Positions 1 to 6,498 are shown, counted from the stretch's first letter. The stretch is 9,181 nucleotides of DNA from Sulfurovum sp. (GCA_030634925.1 DAOVZV010000023.1:1-9181), one strand, 5' to 3'. The notes: generated by a model not told the origin, from the letters alone. Program-made: numbers and translations.

Positions 1-180
1 AAAAGAAGGTAAAAAGTTCATTCAACCTAATATAACAAATGAGGTAACCATTTAGCATCGCTTTAAAAGAACTCTAATTAGAGTATTTCTAGGTATTTTT
101 TAGCTCAAACAATAAGTTTTTTTCATTTTAATACTAGCTTTTTATCTAAATCAGATATTACTTTAAGAAAAAATGATGGG
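1..180. other. Left-edge stretch without a supported gene
   Basis: All three plus-strand frames carry frequent stops here. One frame is open from the window edge (position 2) to a TAG at 53-55 and would encode a short tail ending in ITNEVTI. It could be the 3' end of a gene lying outside the window, but 17 residues cannot establish that. The rest is AT-rich and holds a 14-bp palindrome (71-84) followed by a T-run at about 95-100. From 82 onward, frame 1 is open into the antitoxin-like sequence but has no ATG, GTG or TTG before 181. Confidence 0.4.
71..84. repeat. Perfect 14-bp palindrome, possible weak terminator
   Basis: ACTCTAATTAGAGT is its own reverse complement. An A-rich stretch precedes it and a run of six T starts about 11 bases after it. 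It could be a weak terminator for a gene ending near 55, or an operator for the toxin-antitoxin genes downstream. The stem is AT-rich and short, so neither role is firmly supported. Confidence 0.3.
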
Positions 181-357
181 ATGCTGAATGGTTACAATAT
201 ATCTATTAGTAAATATATATCTACTATACTCGAACAAAAAGTTCAAAATGAGTGGAGTAATGGAAGTCGTAAACTAGCAGGTTCTTGGGATGATTTTATT
301 ACTCTTGAAGAGATTAGAGATAATCAGGGTTATGATGTTAAAAGAGAAGAATTTTAG
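181..357 (+). CDS. VapB-like antitoxin, C-terminal part (apparently truncated or decayed N-terminus)
   Basis: This 58-residue reading frame ends in a TAG that directly abuts the ATG of the VapC toxin, in the same frame, which is the usual place for a cognate antitoxin. Residues 7-21 (ISISKYISTILEQKV) look like the second helix of a ribbon-helix-helix DNA-binding fold. Residues 32-58, with LAGSWDDF, EEIR and a charged end KREEF, look like the toxin-wrapping tail common in VapB proteins. ATG 181 is the only ATG, GTG or TTG start in the open frame (82-357), but it lies too far inside the fold: the first strand and most of the first helix would be missing. Codons 154-177 just upstream read DITLRKND, which resembles a ribbon-helix-helix first strand. 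This suggests an antitoxin that lost its start codon and part of its first helix. An untypical start such as ATT at 157 cannot be excluded. By role it would bind and silence VapC and repress its own promoter. The family assignment is moderate and the functional state is doubtful. Confidence 0.55.
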   Translation: MLNGYNISISKYISTILEQKVQNEWSNGSRKLAGSWDDFITLEEIRDNQGYDVKREEF

Positions 358-750
358 ATGTATATGCTTGATACAAATACCTTAATTTATTTTTTTAAAG
401 GTATGGGAAAGGTAGAAGAAAATCTCTTTTCACACTCTCCTAAAGATATTTATATCTCTTCTATCGTTGTCTATGAACTGCAAGTAGGTATAGCCAAATC
501 AAATAATCCTAAAAAAAGAGAGAAACAACTATCTACTCTCTTAGAACAAACTAATATTATTGAATTTGGAGAACAAGAAGCAAAAGTATCAGCCCTTATT
601 CGAGCAGACCTTGAGATGAAAGGAACACCCATCGGAGCTATGGATATACTTATAGCAGGTTGTGCAAAAGCACATAACTTAACATTAGTTACTCATAATA
701 CAAAAGAATTTATGAGAGTTGATAGATTATCTTTAGATGATTGGTTCTAG
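358..750 (+). CDS. vapC: PIN-domain toxin of a type II toxin-antitoxin system (VapC family)
   Basis: The 130-residue product is one PIN domain of the usual VapC length. It begins MYMLDTNTLIYF, giving the first acidic residue D5. The other expected acidic and metal-site positions are E40 (in VVYELQVG), D96 (in GAMDILIAG) and N114 in the closing motif THNTKEF, so the active site looks intact. VapC enzymes are Mg-dependent ribonucleases that typically cut tRNA or rRNA; the target of this one cannot be read from sequence. The ATG follows the antitoxin stop with no gap. The purine-rich end of the antitoxin gene (AAGAGAAGAA) serves as the ribosome binding site, so translation is probably coupled to the antitoxin. 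A second ATG two codons downstream is a possible alternative start. The gene converges on the RNA methyltransferase, with only 11 bp between the stop codons. Confidence 0.92.
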   Translation: MYMLDTNTLIYFFKGMGKVEENLFSHSPKDIYISSIVVYELQVGIAKSNNPKKREKQLSTLLEQTNIIEFGEQEAKVSALIRADLEMKGTPIGAMDILIAGCAKAHNLTLVTHNTKEFMRVDRLSLDDWF

Positions 751-761
751 TGATTTCTTAA

Positions 762-1550
762 TCATCTTAATTTCACACCATGCACAAACTGATACATTAT
801 GATAGATGCAGATACTGCTACATTTAGGCTTTTTACTCCTTCTACCATCTCTATAGTTACTATTTCATCGCATATTGAGATGATTTCTGCTGATAGTCCG
901 TATCCTTCGTGTCCCATTAGTAGTACCCATTTGTCTGCTACTTCTATGGATGATAGTGGGGTTGAGTTTGGGGTTACTTCTGCTCCGTATATTTTGTATC
1001 CTAGTTCTTTTAGTGAGATGATAGTATCTTTTAGGTCTTCGTATAGGTGAGTTTTGAGCATACTTATATGACCCATAGATACTCTCAATGCTCTTCTGCT
1101 GTATGGGTGTGGTCCGTGATTTGGTAGTATGTATGAGTCTATTCCCATGATAGCAGATGACCTAGCTATTGAGCCTATATTTTGGGTGGAGCTTATCTCA
1201 TCTAGCATTATGATATTATTTCCGAGTTTGTCTAGTGGAGTATGTGGTGGTCTAGTACCGTGCATCATCACATTGTGGTGTATTTTGTGTCCTACTATAT
1301 TTTGCATAGTCTCTTTGGATGCTACAAATAGTTGAGGAATGTTTTTGTCTTTTATGAGGTGATGGTATGTATCATAATACTCTTGTGTGGCTAATATGCT
1401 TCTGATAGTTATATCTTTTTCTAGTAGTAGATTGACGACTTTTGGACTATCTGCTACAAAGCTATTGTCAGGAGTAAATGCTTTGTCTCTAAATTGGTGA
1501 TAGATGTTTAGTTGTGGGAGGTCTATATCCTCTATATGTATAAAATTCAT
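762..1550 (-). CDS. TrmH/SpoU-family RNA 2'-O-methyltransferase
   Basis: The 262-residue product matches the SpoU (SPOUT superfamily) layout. Residues about 15-95 form an N-terminal L30e-like substrate-binding domain, containing FVADSPKVVNLLL. Residues about 112-258 form the knotted catalytic domain. The three family motifs are all visible: motif 1 is NIGSIARSSAIMGID, with N124 and R130; motif 2 is LMGHEGYGLS, with G213, E215 and G218; motif 3 is IEMVEGVKSLNVAVSASI, with S241, L242 and N243. Family members transfer a methyl group from S-adenosylmethionine to a ribose 2'-OH in tRNA or rRNA, in the cytoplasm. Which RNA is modified (TrmH-like, RlmB-like or other) cannot be told from motifs, so no symbol is given. 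The length is normal for the two-domain type. The Shine-Dalgarno sequence upstream is weak, but no other in-frame ATG lies before residue 85, and the N-terminal domain requires this start or one very near it. Confidence 0.93.
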   Translation of the reverse strand: MNFIHIEDIDLPQLNIYHQFRDKAFTPDNSFVADSPKVVNLLLEKDITIRSILATQEYYDTYHHLIKDKNIPQLFVASKETMQNIVGHKIHHNVMMHGTRPPHTPLDKLGNNIIMLDEISSTQNIGSIARSSAIMGIDSYILPNHGPHPYSRRALRVSMGHISMLKTHLYEDLKDTIISLKELGYKIYGAEVTPNSTPLSSIEVADKWVLLMGHEGYGLSAEIISICDEIVTIEMVEGVKSLNVAVSASIIMYQFVHGVKLR

Positions 1551-1572
1551 AGTGATATTGTACTATGTTGAT

Positions 1573-1578
1573 ATTATA
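1573..1578 (-). promoter_or_regulatory. Candidate -10 box for the RNA methyltransferase
   Basis: On the minus strand this reads TATAAT, 22 bases before the methyltransferase ATG, which would give a leader of about 15 nt. I see no convincing -35 box, which is common in Campylobacterota promoters. A second candidate, TACAAT, lies nearer the gene at 1557-1562. The assignment rests on this one hexamer. Confidence 0.3.
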
Positions 1579-1613
1579 TGGAAGCTTTTAAATAAAACTA
1601 TATTTATCTATGA

Positions 1614-1642
1614 TATACTTTAATTTAATTTTAACTAGGAGA
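1614..1642 (+). promoter_or_regulatory. Candidate -10 box and strong ribosome binding site for the roadblock-like gene
   Basis: TATACT at 1614-1619, preceded by TGA, is a good -10 candidate. It is followed 17 bases later by AGGAGA at 1637-1642, a near-ideal Shine-Dalgarno sequence five bases before the ATG at 1648. The site probably drives both the roadblock-like gene and the downstream GAF/receiver gene. The 97-bp divergent region 1551-1647 holds no other clear element. Confidence 0.45.
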
Positions 1643-1647
1643 TAGAT

Positions 1648-2013
1648 ATGAACATAAAAAAGATGAATGATGCTATAGAGGGACTCAAAGAGGATGTGGG
1701 AGAGGGACTTATCGCTTGTGATATGTTTACTGTAGCAGAGGGTATGTCTGTAGCAGGATATAATTCTCAACCAAAAGCTAGTGCTTTATTTAATCAGATG
1801 ACTACAAACTTGACAAAGACTCTTAGAGGAGCTAAATTTCCAAATCTAAATAGATATTATCTATTGGATTTGGAGGGTGACCACATGGTAATAATCTTGC
1901 CTTTGGGTGATTTCAGATGTGGTATTCTGGTCAATACCAAAAAGGTGCAACTAGGATTACTATTGAGTATAGCTATTCCAAATGCTATCGAAGCTTTTGA
2001 AGATGCACTATAA
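1648..2013 (+). CDS. Roadblock/LC7-like domain protein
   Basis: The 121-residue product has no signal peptide or membrane segment and is about the size of one roadblock/LC7 (longin-like) domain. The predicted order fits that fold: an N-terminal helix (about 3-16), a strand pair with the loop GLIACDMFTVAEGMSVAGYNS (20-40), a helix (about 42-60), strands RYYLLDLEGDHMVIILPL (69-86) and FRCGILVNT (89-97), and a C-terminal helix (about 99-119). Roadblock proteins of the MglB type regulate small Ras-like GTPases, but no GTPase gene is present here. This could therefore be an orphan or a member with another partner. The nearest candidate partner is the GAF/receiver protein 18 bp downstream, very likely in the same transcript. 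The start is well set by an AGGAG ribosome binding site. The fold assignment comes from pattern reading, not a search; an unrelated small alpha/beta protein is possible. Confidence 0.6.
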   Translation: MNIKKMNDAIEGLKEDVGEGLIACDMFTVAEGMSVAGYNSQPKASALFNQMTTNLTKTLRGAKFPNLNRYYLLDLEGDHMVIILPLGDFRCGILVNTKKVQLGLLLSIAIPNAIEAFEDAL

Positions 2014-2031
2014 TATCAAGGATTTGATATT
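2012..2031 (+). promoter_or_regulatory. Hairpin with the ribosome binding site in its loop, before the GAF/receiver gene
   Basis: AATATCAA (2012-2019) and TTGATATT (2024-2031) are perfect 8-bp inverted arms around a four-base loop, GGAT. The element starts within the TAA stop of the roadblock-like gene and ends on the base before the ATG at 2032, so it fills the intergenic gap. The core Shine-Dalgarno AAGGA sits across the loop (2018-2022). The structure may present the site when folded, or restrain it through the left arm. A control role is inference. Confidence 0.5.
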
Positions 2032-2952
2032 ATGGAATTGACAGAAGAGGTGTTTGGAGATATTATATCCAAGCACCAAAAAAAAATAGTAAAAATAGAC
2101 AACCTATTAGACAAAGTACTAGAGTATGAAAAATCTCTAAAAGATATTACTTCATTAGATAATGCTCATATCATCTTGATAGACGAGAAAAATAAACACT
2201 TCAATATAATAACTCAAAATAAAAAAATCAATATAAGCAAAGATGAGACAGAGGGTATCCTTACAGATTTGTACGATAACAAGAAGCATCGTATCGTACA
2301 CAATGCAAGAAGACATATATTTTATAGAGATAAGATAGATAATATTAGTAGTATCAAAATCAGAGATATGTTGCTTATGCCAATTATGGATAATAGCAAA
2401 GAGAGAAATGTAATAGCTATAATTTGGATAGCTTCAATAGATAAAGAAAATAAAGTATTTAATCAAAAAGATATGGATTATATCATTAGATTTGCTACTA
2501 TTATCAAGAAATCATTATTACCTCATATCAGACCACTCAAACCAGAAGAAACTAAAGAACTACCCAAGATAATGGATACAGAAGAGAAGACCATATTATT
2601 GGTAGATGATGATAGGATGATATTACGGTATTTGTCTATTGTCTTGCAAAAGTATTATACTCATATCATAAGTGTACAAAGTGGGATGGAAGCTATAGAG
2701 AGGTTTACACATAGAAAAATAGATATTATATTTATAGATGAGATAATGCCAGGGATGAATGGACATAAAGCTATATCTGAGATTAGGGCTATAGAAAAAA
2801 AGAAGAAATCACCCAAAGTTCCTATAGTAGCACTCACTAGTGATAATGATATAGAGACTAGAAAGATACTTATCCAAAGTGGTGTAGATAAAGTGGTATA
2901 TAAGCCAATAGATATAAAAGAGATAGTTAAAATAGTTAAATCAATTCATTAA
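2032..2952 (+). CDS. GAF-like sensor plus C-terminal response-regulator receiver domain protein
   Basis: The 306-residue soluble product has three parts. Residues 1-40 are helical and may form a short coiled coil. Residues about 44-162 look like a GAF-type sensory domain: a strand at HIILIDEKNKHFNII, then IRDMLLMPIMD (110-120), VIAIIWIAS (127-135) and the closing helix FNQKDMDYIIRFA. Residues about 186-306 are a complete CheY-like receiver with acidic pocket D192-D193, phosphorylated aspartate D236 in IIFIDEIMPGMNG, T269 in ALTSD and K291 in YKP. It should accept a phosphate from a histidine kinase, probably under the influence of a ligand or partner bound by the GAF-like part. No DNA-binding, GGDEF, EAL, HD-GYP or kinase domain is attached, and the receiver ends the protein, so output must be by protein contact. 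No kinase gene is in the window. It follows the roadblock-like gene, suggesting a joint pathway. The receiver is certain; the GAF call is moderate. Confidence 0.85.
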   Translation: MELTEEVFGDIISKHQKKIVKIDNLLDKVLEYEKSLKDITSLDNAHIILIDEKNKHFNIITQNKKINISKDETEGILTDLYDNKKHRIVHNARRHIFYRDKIDNISSIKIRDMLLMPIMDNSKERNVIAIIWIASIDKENKVFNQKDMDYIIRFATIIKKSLLPHIRPLKPEETKELPKIMDTEEKTILLVDDDRMILRYLSIVLQKYYTHIISVQSGMEAIERFTHRKIDIIFIDEIMPGMNGHKAISEIRAIEKKKKSPKVPIVALTSDNDIETRKILIQSGVDKVVYKPIDIKEIVKIVKSIH

Positions 2953-3000
2953 ATAAATTTAGTTACAATACTTCAAATTTATATTTAAGGAATTATAGTT

Positions 3001-3396
3001 ATGAAAAAGATGATTTTTGTACTTTTATTGGTACTTACAAATTTGTCAGCAGAGTTAAAACACGAATGGGCTACACCTGCTTTTGCAGATAGAGGTATCA
3101 AGATTATAGATATTAGGACTCCTCCAGAGTGGAAAGAAACAGGAATAGTCAAAGACTCTTATTTGATTATGTTTTTTGATGAAAAAGGTAACTTTGATGT
3201 ACAGAGTTTTCTCAAAAAGCTAGACAAAATAGTCAAAAAAGATGAGAAATTTGCTCTATTGTGTAGAGTAGGTAGTCGTTCTGGTATGGTATCTGAGTTT
3301 TTGTCTGACAAGCTAGGATATAGAGTTATCAACCTAAAAGGTGGGATAATGAAGATGAAAAGAGATGGATACAAAACAGTATCATATAGAAAATAA
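3001..3396 (+). CDS. Secreted (periplasmic) rhodanese-like domain protein
   Basis: The 131-residue product starts with a signal peptide (MKKMIFVLLLVLTNLSA, cleavage probably after residue 17), followed by a single rhodanese domain. Recognisable parts are IIDIRTPPEW (35-44), the active-site loop with catalytic C88 in CRVGSRS (88-94), and the closing RVINLKGGIMKMKRDGY. An intact cysteine loop means it can carry a persulfide, so it could act as a sulfurtransferase or redox-linked sulfur carrier in the periplasm; the substrate is unknown. The ATG is preceded by AAGGAAT at 2987-2993, and TACAAT at 2964-2969 is a possible -10 box, so it may be transcribed separately from the receiver gene 48 bp upstream. 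The next gene, cbpA, has its own strong promoter. Single-domain secreted rhodaneses are common in sulfur-metabolising Campylobacterota. Confidence 0.9.
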   Translation: MKKMIFVLLLVLTNLSAELKHEWATPAFADRGIKIIDIRTPPEWKETGIVKDSYLIMFFDEKGNFDVQSFLKKLDKIVKKDEKFALLCRVGSRSGMVSEFLSDKLGYRVINLKGGIMKMKRDGYKTVSYRK

Positions 3397-3408
3397 ATAT
3401 AAAGTTGA

Positions 3409-3438
3409 TTGACATAGACTAAACTTTTTTGATATAAT
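3409..3438 (+). promoter_or_regulatory. Near-consensus sigma70 promoter of the cbpA-hspR operon
   Basis: TTGACA at 3409-3414 and TATAAT at 3433-3438 are both perfect consensus hexamers, separated by 18 bp. Transcription should begin near 3445, giving a leader of about 33 nt that contains the AGGAA ribosome binding site (3469-3473). A perfect -35 box is unusual in this phylum, where promoters often lack one. It fits a strong promoter that is held down by a repressor, as expected for an HspR-controlled operon. Confidence 0.8.
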
Positions 3439-3458
3439 TTATCTTAAGTTAGATAAAT
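3437..3458. promoter_or_regulatory. Candidate operator (HspR site?) overlapping -10 and start point of cbpA
   Basis: ATTTATCT (3437-3444) and AGATAAAT (3451-3458) are perfect inverted arms with the six-base spacer TAAGTT. The element starts at the end of the -10 box and covers the expected transcription start, a position suited to a repressor. Shifted slightly, CTTAAGT (3443-3449) and AATCAAT (3456-3462) match the HAIR half-sites CTTGAGT and ACTCAAG at 6/7 and 5/7 positions, but with a spacing of 6 instead of 7. HspR is encoded two genes on, so autoregulation is likely; which of the two repeats it binds is inference. Confidence 0.5.
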
Positions 3459-3477
3459 CAATATTATTAGGAATATT

Positions 3478-4323
3478 ATGTCAAAAAGTTTGTATGATAC
3501 ATTGGGCGTTGGTGAAAACGCCTCTTCTGATGAGATAAAAAAATCTTATCGAAAACTCGCTAGAAAATACCACCCAGACATCAATAAAGATGAGAGTGCT
3601 ATAGACAAATTCAAAGAGATAAATGCTGCGTATGAAGTACTATCAGACAAAGAGAAAAAATCACAATATGACCAGTATGGCGACCAGATGTTTGGAGGAC
3701 AAAACTTCCACGATTTCGCACAAGGTCAAGGTGGTGGTGTGGATTTGGATGAGATACTTAGAGGTATGTTTGGTGGAGGTGGTGGAGGCTTTGGTGGAAA
3801 TCAAGGAGGCTTTGGAGGTTTTGGTGGTATCGACCTAGACATCAAAGCTAGAGTTGTCATACCATTCTTGGTATCTATCACAGGTGGAAAACAGAATATA
3901 TCTGCCAATGGAGAGAGTTTTGACATCAAGATACCAGCAGGTATCAATAGTGGTGAGACTATGCGTGTGAGAGGCAAAGGAAAGAGTCATCAAGGTCAAG
4001 TAGGTGATATGCTTATCAAAGTAGAGATAGAGTCATCTAGCCAATATGAGAGAAAAGGTGATAATCTCTACAAGACTTTTGATATATCTCTCAAAGATGC
4101 ACTCTTTGGTGGCAAGATAGCCATAGAAACTCCAGAAAAAGAGGTATCACTCAAAGTCCCTCAAAATACCAAAAATGGACAAAAGTTTAGACTAAAAGGC
4201 AAAGGTGTAGCAGATAGAAAAACAGCACTTACTGGTGATTTGTATCTAGTTGCAAATATCATCTTGCCTGATGTCGATACTCTCGATGATGACCTAAGAG
4301 AAATGCTAGAAGCCAAACTATAA
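3478..4323 (+). CDS. cbpA: DnaJ-family co-chaperone CbpA (curved DNA-binding protein A type)
   Basis: The 281-residue product has the class B J-protein layout. Residues 1-69 form a J domain with the HPD signature at 32-34. Residues about 73-117 are a Gly/Phe linker with long glycine runs. Two C-terminal substrate-binding beta domains follow at about 120-190 and 195-265, and the end resembles a dimerisation tail. There are no cysteines at all, so the zinc-finger region of true DnaJ is absent; this is why CbpA is preferred. The HPD motif stimulates the ATPase of DnaK, and the C-terminal domains deliver unfolded clients, in the cytoplasm. It is the first gene of a two-gene operon, with hspR nine bases downstream, the arrangement known in Helicobacter and Campylobacter. 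The start is fixed by the J-domain N-terminus and the AGGAA at 3469-3473. Control is probably through HspR at the promoter. Confidence 0.95.
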   Translation: MSKSLYDTLGVGENASSDEIKKSYRKLARKYHPDINKDESAIDKFKEINAAYEVLSDKEKKSQYDQYGDQMFGGQNFHDFAQGQGGGVDLDEILRGMFGGGGGGFGGNQGGFGGFGGIDLDIKARVVIPFLVSITGGKQNISANGESFDIKIPAGINSGETMRVRGKGKSHQGQVGDMLIKVEIESSSQYERKGDNLYKTFDISLKDALFGGKIAIETPEKEVSLKVPQNTKNGQKFRLKGKGVADRKTALTGDLYLVANIILPDVDTLDDDLREMLEAKL

Positions 4324-4332
4324 AGGAATACT

Positions 4333-4704
4333 ATGCACAGCTACGATGAACCCGTCTATCTAATATCAGTAGTAGCCACAATGCTTGATATTCATCCACA
4401 GACACTTAGACAATATGAGAGAGAGGGGCTAGTCGAGCCTTCTCGTACACAAGGTAGAATGCGACTATACTCTCAAAGAGATATAGACCGTATGAAGCTA
4501 ATATTGCGTCTTACGCGTCAGATGGGGGTCAATCTAGCTGGAGTAGATATTATATTACAGCTAAAAGAACAAAATGATGATATGCAAAAAGAGATAGAAC
4601 ACCTAAGAGATGAACTAAGCAAAACCAATCGTAACGGTTCTGTTCACTCTAGCAAAGCATTGGTAACTACTACCTCTTATGAGATTATCATATTTGAGGA
4701 TTAG
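4333..4704 (+). CDS. hspR: MerR-family heat-shock repressor HspR
   Basis: The 123-residue product opens with EPVYLISVVA and the winged-helix signature HPQTLRQYEREGLVEPSR (21-38), followed by RLYSQRDIDRMKLI and a helix to about residue 76, the MerR-type DNA-binding domain. Residues about 77-98 form a charged coiled coil for dimerisation. The tail ends TSYEIIIFED, similar to other HspR proteins. HspR represses chaperone operons, and DnaK often acts as its co-repressor so that unfolded protein relieves repression. Its place directly after cbpA, with AGGAA at 4324-4328 in the nine-base gap, supports autoregulation of this operon. The gene is tail to tail with dsbD, with only four bases between stop codons, so the two transcripts probably overlap. 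No strong terminator is visible in the gap. Confidence 0.94.
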   Translation: MHSYDEPVYLISVVATMLDIHPQTLRQYEREGLVEPSRTQGRMRLYSQRDIDRMKLILRLTRQMGVNLAGVDIILQLKEQNDDMQKEIEHLRDELSKTNRNGSVHSSKALVTTTSYEIIIFED

Positions 4705-4708
4705 GGTA

Positions 4709-6481
4709 TTACTTGATACTCTCTAAGTGTTTTGCAAATCTCTCAGGAGGGATAAATCCTGTGAGAGTCTTTTCTGCTATATAGTTATTATTTTTATCAA
4801 AAAATATGATATTTGGTGTACCAAATAGCTCATACTTTTTGAGTATGGCTTTGTCTGCGTCACTATTTTCGGTGAGGTCTATCTTGATGAAAGTATAGTT
4901 TTTGAGTTGTTCTTGTACTTTTGGGTGTGGGAATGTAATCTCTTCGAGTTCTACACACGCAGTACAAGAGTCTTTACCAAAATCAACTACTACTAGCTTT
5001 TGTGACTCTTTGACCTCTTTTTCTAGTCTCTCTATACTATATCCTTTGTGGTCTTTTGTATCTAAATTGGTACTAGATATAGCTTTTGCTTGTGTAAACT
5101 TCTCAAATGGTCTCAATATAGAGTCTGCTCCTGTGAGACTACCTATAAAGAGAGATGAACCATAGAGTAAGAAGAATATAGCCAATACTTGTACCAACTT
5201 CTTTGCACCTTTGATATTGTTGTTGGAGTTAAATACACCCATATATATAGCAGACCCCACAAATAGAAGTGACCACAATAAGATAGTAAGGCTAGGAGAG
5301 AGTATTCGACCTAGCATAAATATAGCTAGTCCCAACATCATCACACCAAATATCTGTGATACGACTCTCATCCATCCTCCTGGTTTTGGCATAAACCTAC
5401 CAGCTCCTAATCCTACCAATAGAAGAGGAAGACCCATACCCATACTCATCACAAATAGAGCCAATCCACCGATAAAAGCATCTCCTGTATGTGAGATAAA
5501 TAGTACAGCCCCACCCAAAGGAGGTGCAACACAAGGACCTACGATAAGAGCAGATAAAAGCCCCATAACAGCAGTCCCCAAGATACCTTTGCCTTGTGCA
5601 TCATCACTAGCTTTGTTGAGTTTAGTTTGCCAAGAAGATGGTAACTCTATCTCATAATATCCAAATAGTGAAAATGCCAATGCCACAAACATACCTGCAA
5701 ATATGGTCAATACCCAAGGGTTTTGCATAGCAGTTGGTATATCAGCACCCACAAGACCTGCTACTATCCCTACTACTGTATATGTCAAAGACATAGAGAC
5801 TACATATACCAAAGATGTGAAGAATGCTTTGCTTGTACTAGGTTTGCTATCTGTTCCTTGTTGTGAGACTATGATAGATGATAGTATCGGTATCATAGGA
5901 AATATACAAGGAGTCAATGCCAATAAAAGACCAAATATAAAAAATAAAATGATGATAAACAAAGAACTCTCTTGTACAAAAATATCAGCTATCTTGGCAG
6001 TGTTTCCCTCTTTGACAAGAAGTGATATTTTGTCTATGACACCTAGTTCTGCTCCCTCAAACTCAAATGTCTTGTCAATAGGTTGATAGCATATCCCACT
6101 ATCAGAACAACCCTGAAAAGATATTTGCAAAATATAATCACCTTTGACTAGAGATTCTATATATTCTGTAGGTATATCTACTTTGAGAGTTTTGTCATAT
6201 ACCAAATCTCCATCAAAGTCATGAGCTTTTGGTTTTGTGACACTTAATGTTACTTTTGATGGAGAGATTATACTATAGCTTAGAGTATTTTGATATATAT
6301 GTATCTTCTCTGCCATTTTGATTTGAGTAGTTATGATACCATCTGATGATATAGCAGTGACCTCAAATGCCTCTTCTGGTGACAAGAATTTTGGTTGCTT
6401 AAAGGCACTACTAAAGCCTCCAAAGGACAATACAGTCAATATTAGACTAGATAAAAGTAACTTTTGTACGATATTTCTCAT
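4709..6481 (-). CDS. dsbD: Thiol:disulfide interchange protein DsbD (full length, three domains)
   Basis: The 590-residue product has the complete DsbD plan. A signal peptide covers about 1-26 (ending GGFSSA). The periplasmic alpha domain holds the cysteine pair C125 and C131 in FQGCSDSGICYQP. A membrane part of about eight helices (174-450) carries the two transport cysteines, C192 in LTPCIFP and C317 in GPCVAPP. The C-terminal thioredoxin-like gamma domain has C506 and C509 in DSCTACVELEE. DsbD moves electrons from cytoplasmic thioredoxin through the membrane to the gamma and then alpha domain, keeping periplasmic partners such as DsbC/DsbG-like or cytochrome c maturation proteins reduced. 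All six cysteines are present, so it should be active; length is normal. The start is set by the signal peptide, with a purine-rich AGAGAG upstream. It is divergent from the DUF255 gene and shares with it an intergenic inverted repeat. Confidence 0.96.
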   Translation of the reverse strand: MRNIVQKLLLSSLILTVLSFGGFSSAFKQPKFLSPEEAFEVTAISSDGIITTQIKMAEKIHIYQNTLSYSIISPSKVTLSVTKPKAHDFDGDLVYDKTLKVDIPTEYIESLVKGDYILQISFQGCSDSGICYQPIDKTFEFEGAELGVIDKISLLVKEGNTAKIADIFVQESSLFIIILFFIFGLLLALTPCIFPMIPILSSIIVSQQGTDSKPSTSKAFFTSLVYVVSMSLTYTVVGIVAGLVGADIPTAMQNPWVLTIFAGMFVALAFSLFGYYEIELPSSWQTKLNKASDDAQGKGILGTAVMGLLSALIVGPCVAPPLGGAVLFISHTGDAFIGGLALFVMSMGMGLPLLLVGLGAGRFMPKPGGWMRVVSQIFGVMMLGLAIFMLGRILSPSLTILLWSLLFVGSAIYMGVFNSNNNIKGAKKLVQVLAIFFLLYGSSLFIGSLTGADSILRPFEKFTQAKAISSTNLDTKDHKGYSIERLEKEVKESQKLVVVDFGKDSCTACVELEEITFPHPKVQEQLKNYTFIKIDLTENSDADKAILKKYELFGTPNIIFFDKNNNYIAEKTLTGFIPPERFAKHLESIK

Positions 6482-6498
6482 ATTTTCTCTCTTTTATT

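Noticed and set aside
2..55. Open frame from the window edge ending in ITNEVTI and a TAG
   Set aside because: Only 17 residues, with no recognisable motif. It could be the tail of an upstream gene but cannot be supported as a CDS.
143..157. TATCT-N5-AGATA repeat before the antitoxin frame, similar in arms to the cbpA operator candidate
   Set aside because: Five-base arms in AT-rich DNA are expected by chance, and the spacing differs from the cbpA repeat.
799..1335. Plus-strand open frames across the RNA methyltransferase
   Set aside because: They are antisense to a gene with complete family motifs and show no motif, start site or ribosome binding site of their own.
2953..2982. ATAAATTT and AAATTTAT arms with a 14-base spacer after the receiver gene
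   Set aside because: The arms contain only A and T, the loop is long and no T-run follows, so a terminator or operator is not supported.
5211..6086. Plus-strand open frames antisense to dsbD
   Set aside because: Low-complexity proline, threonine and isoleucine-rich translations that mirror membrane-helix codons of dsbD; no independent support.
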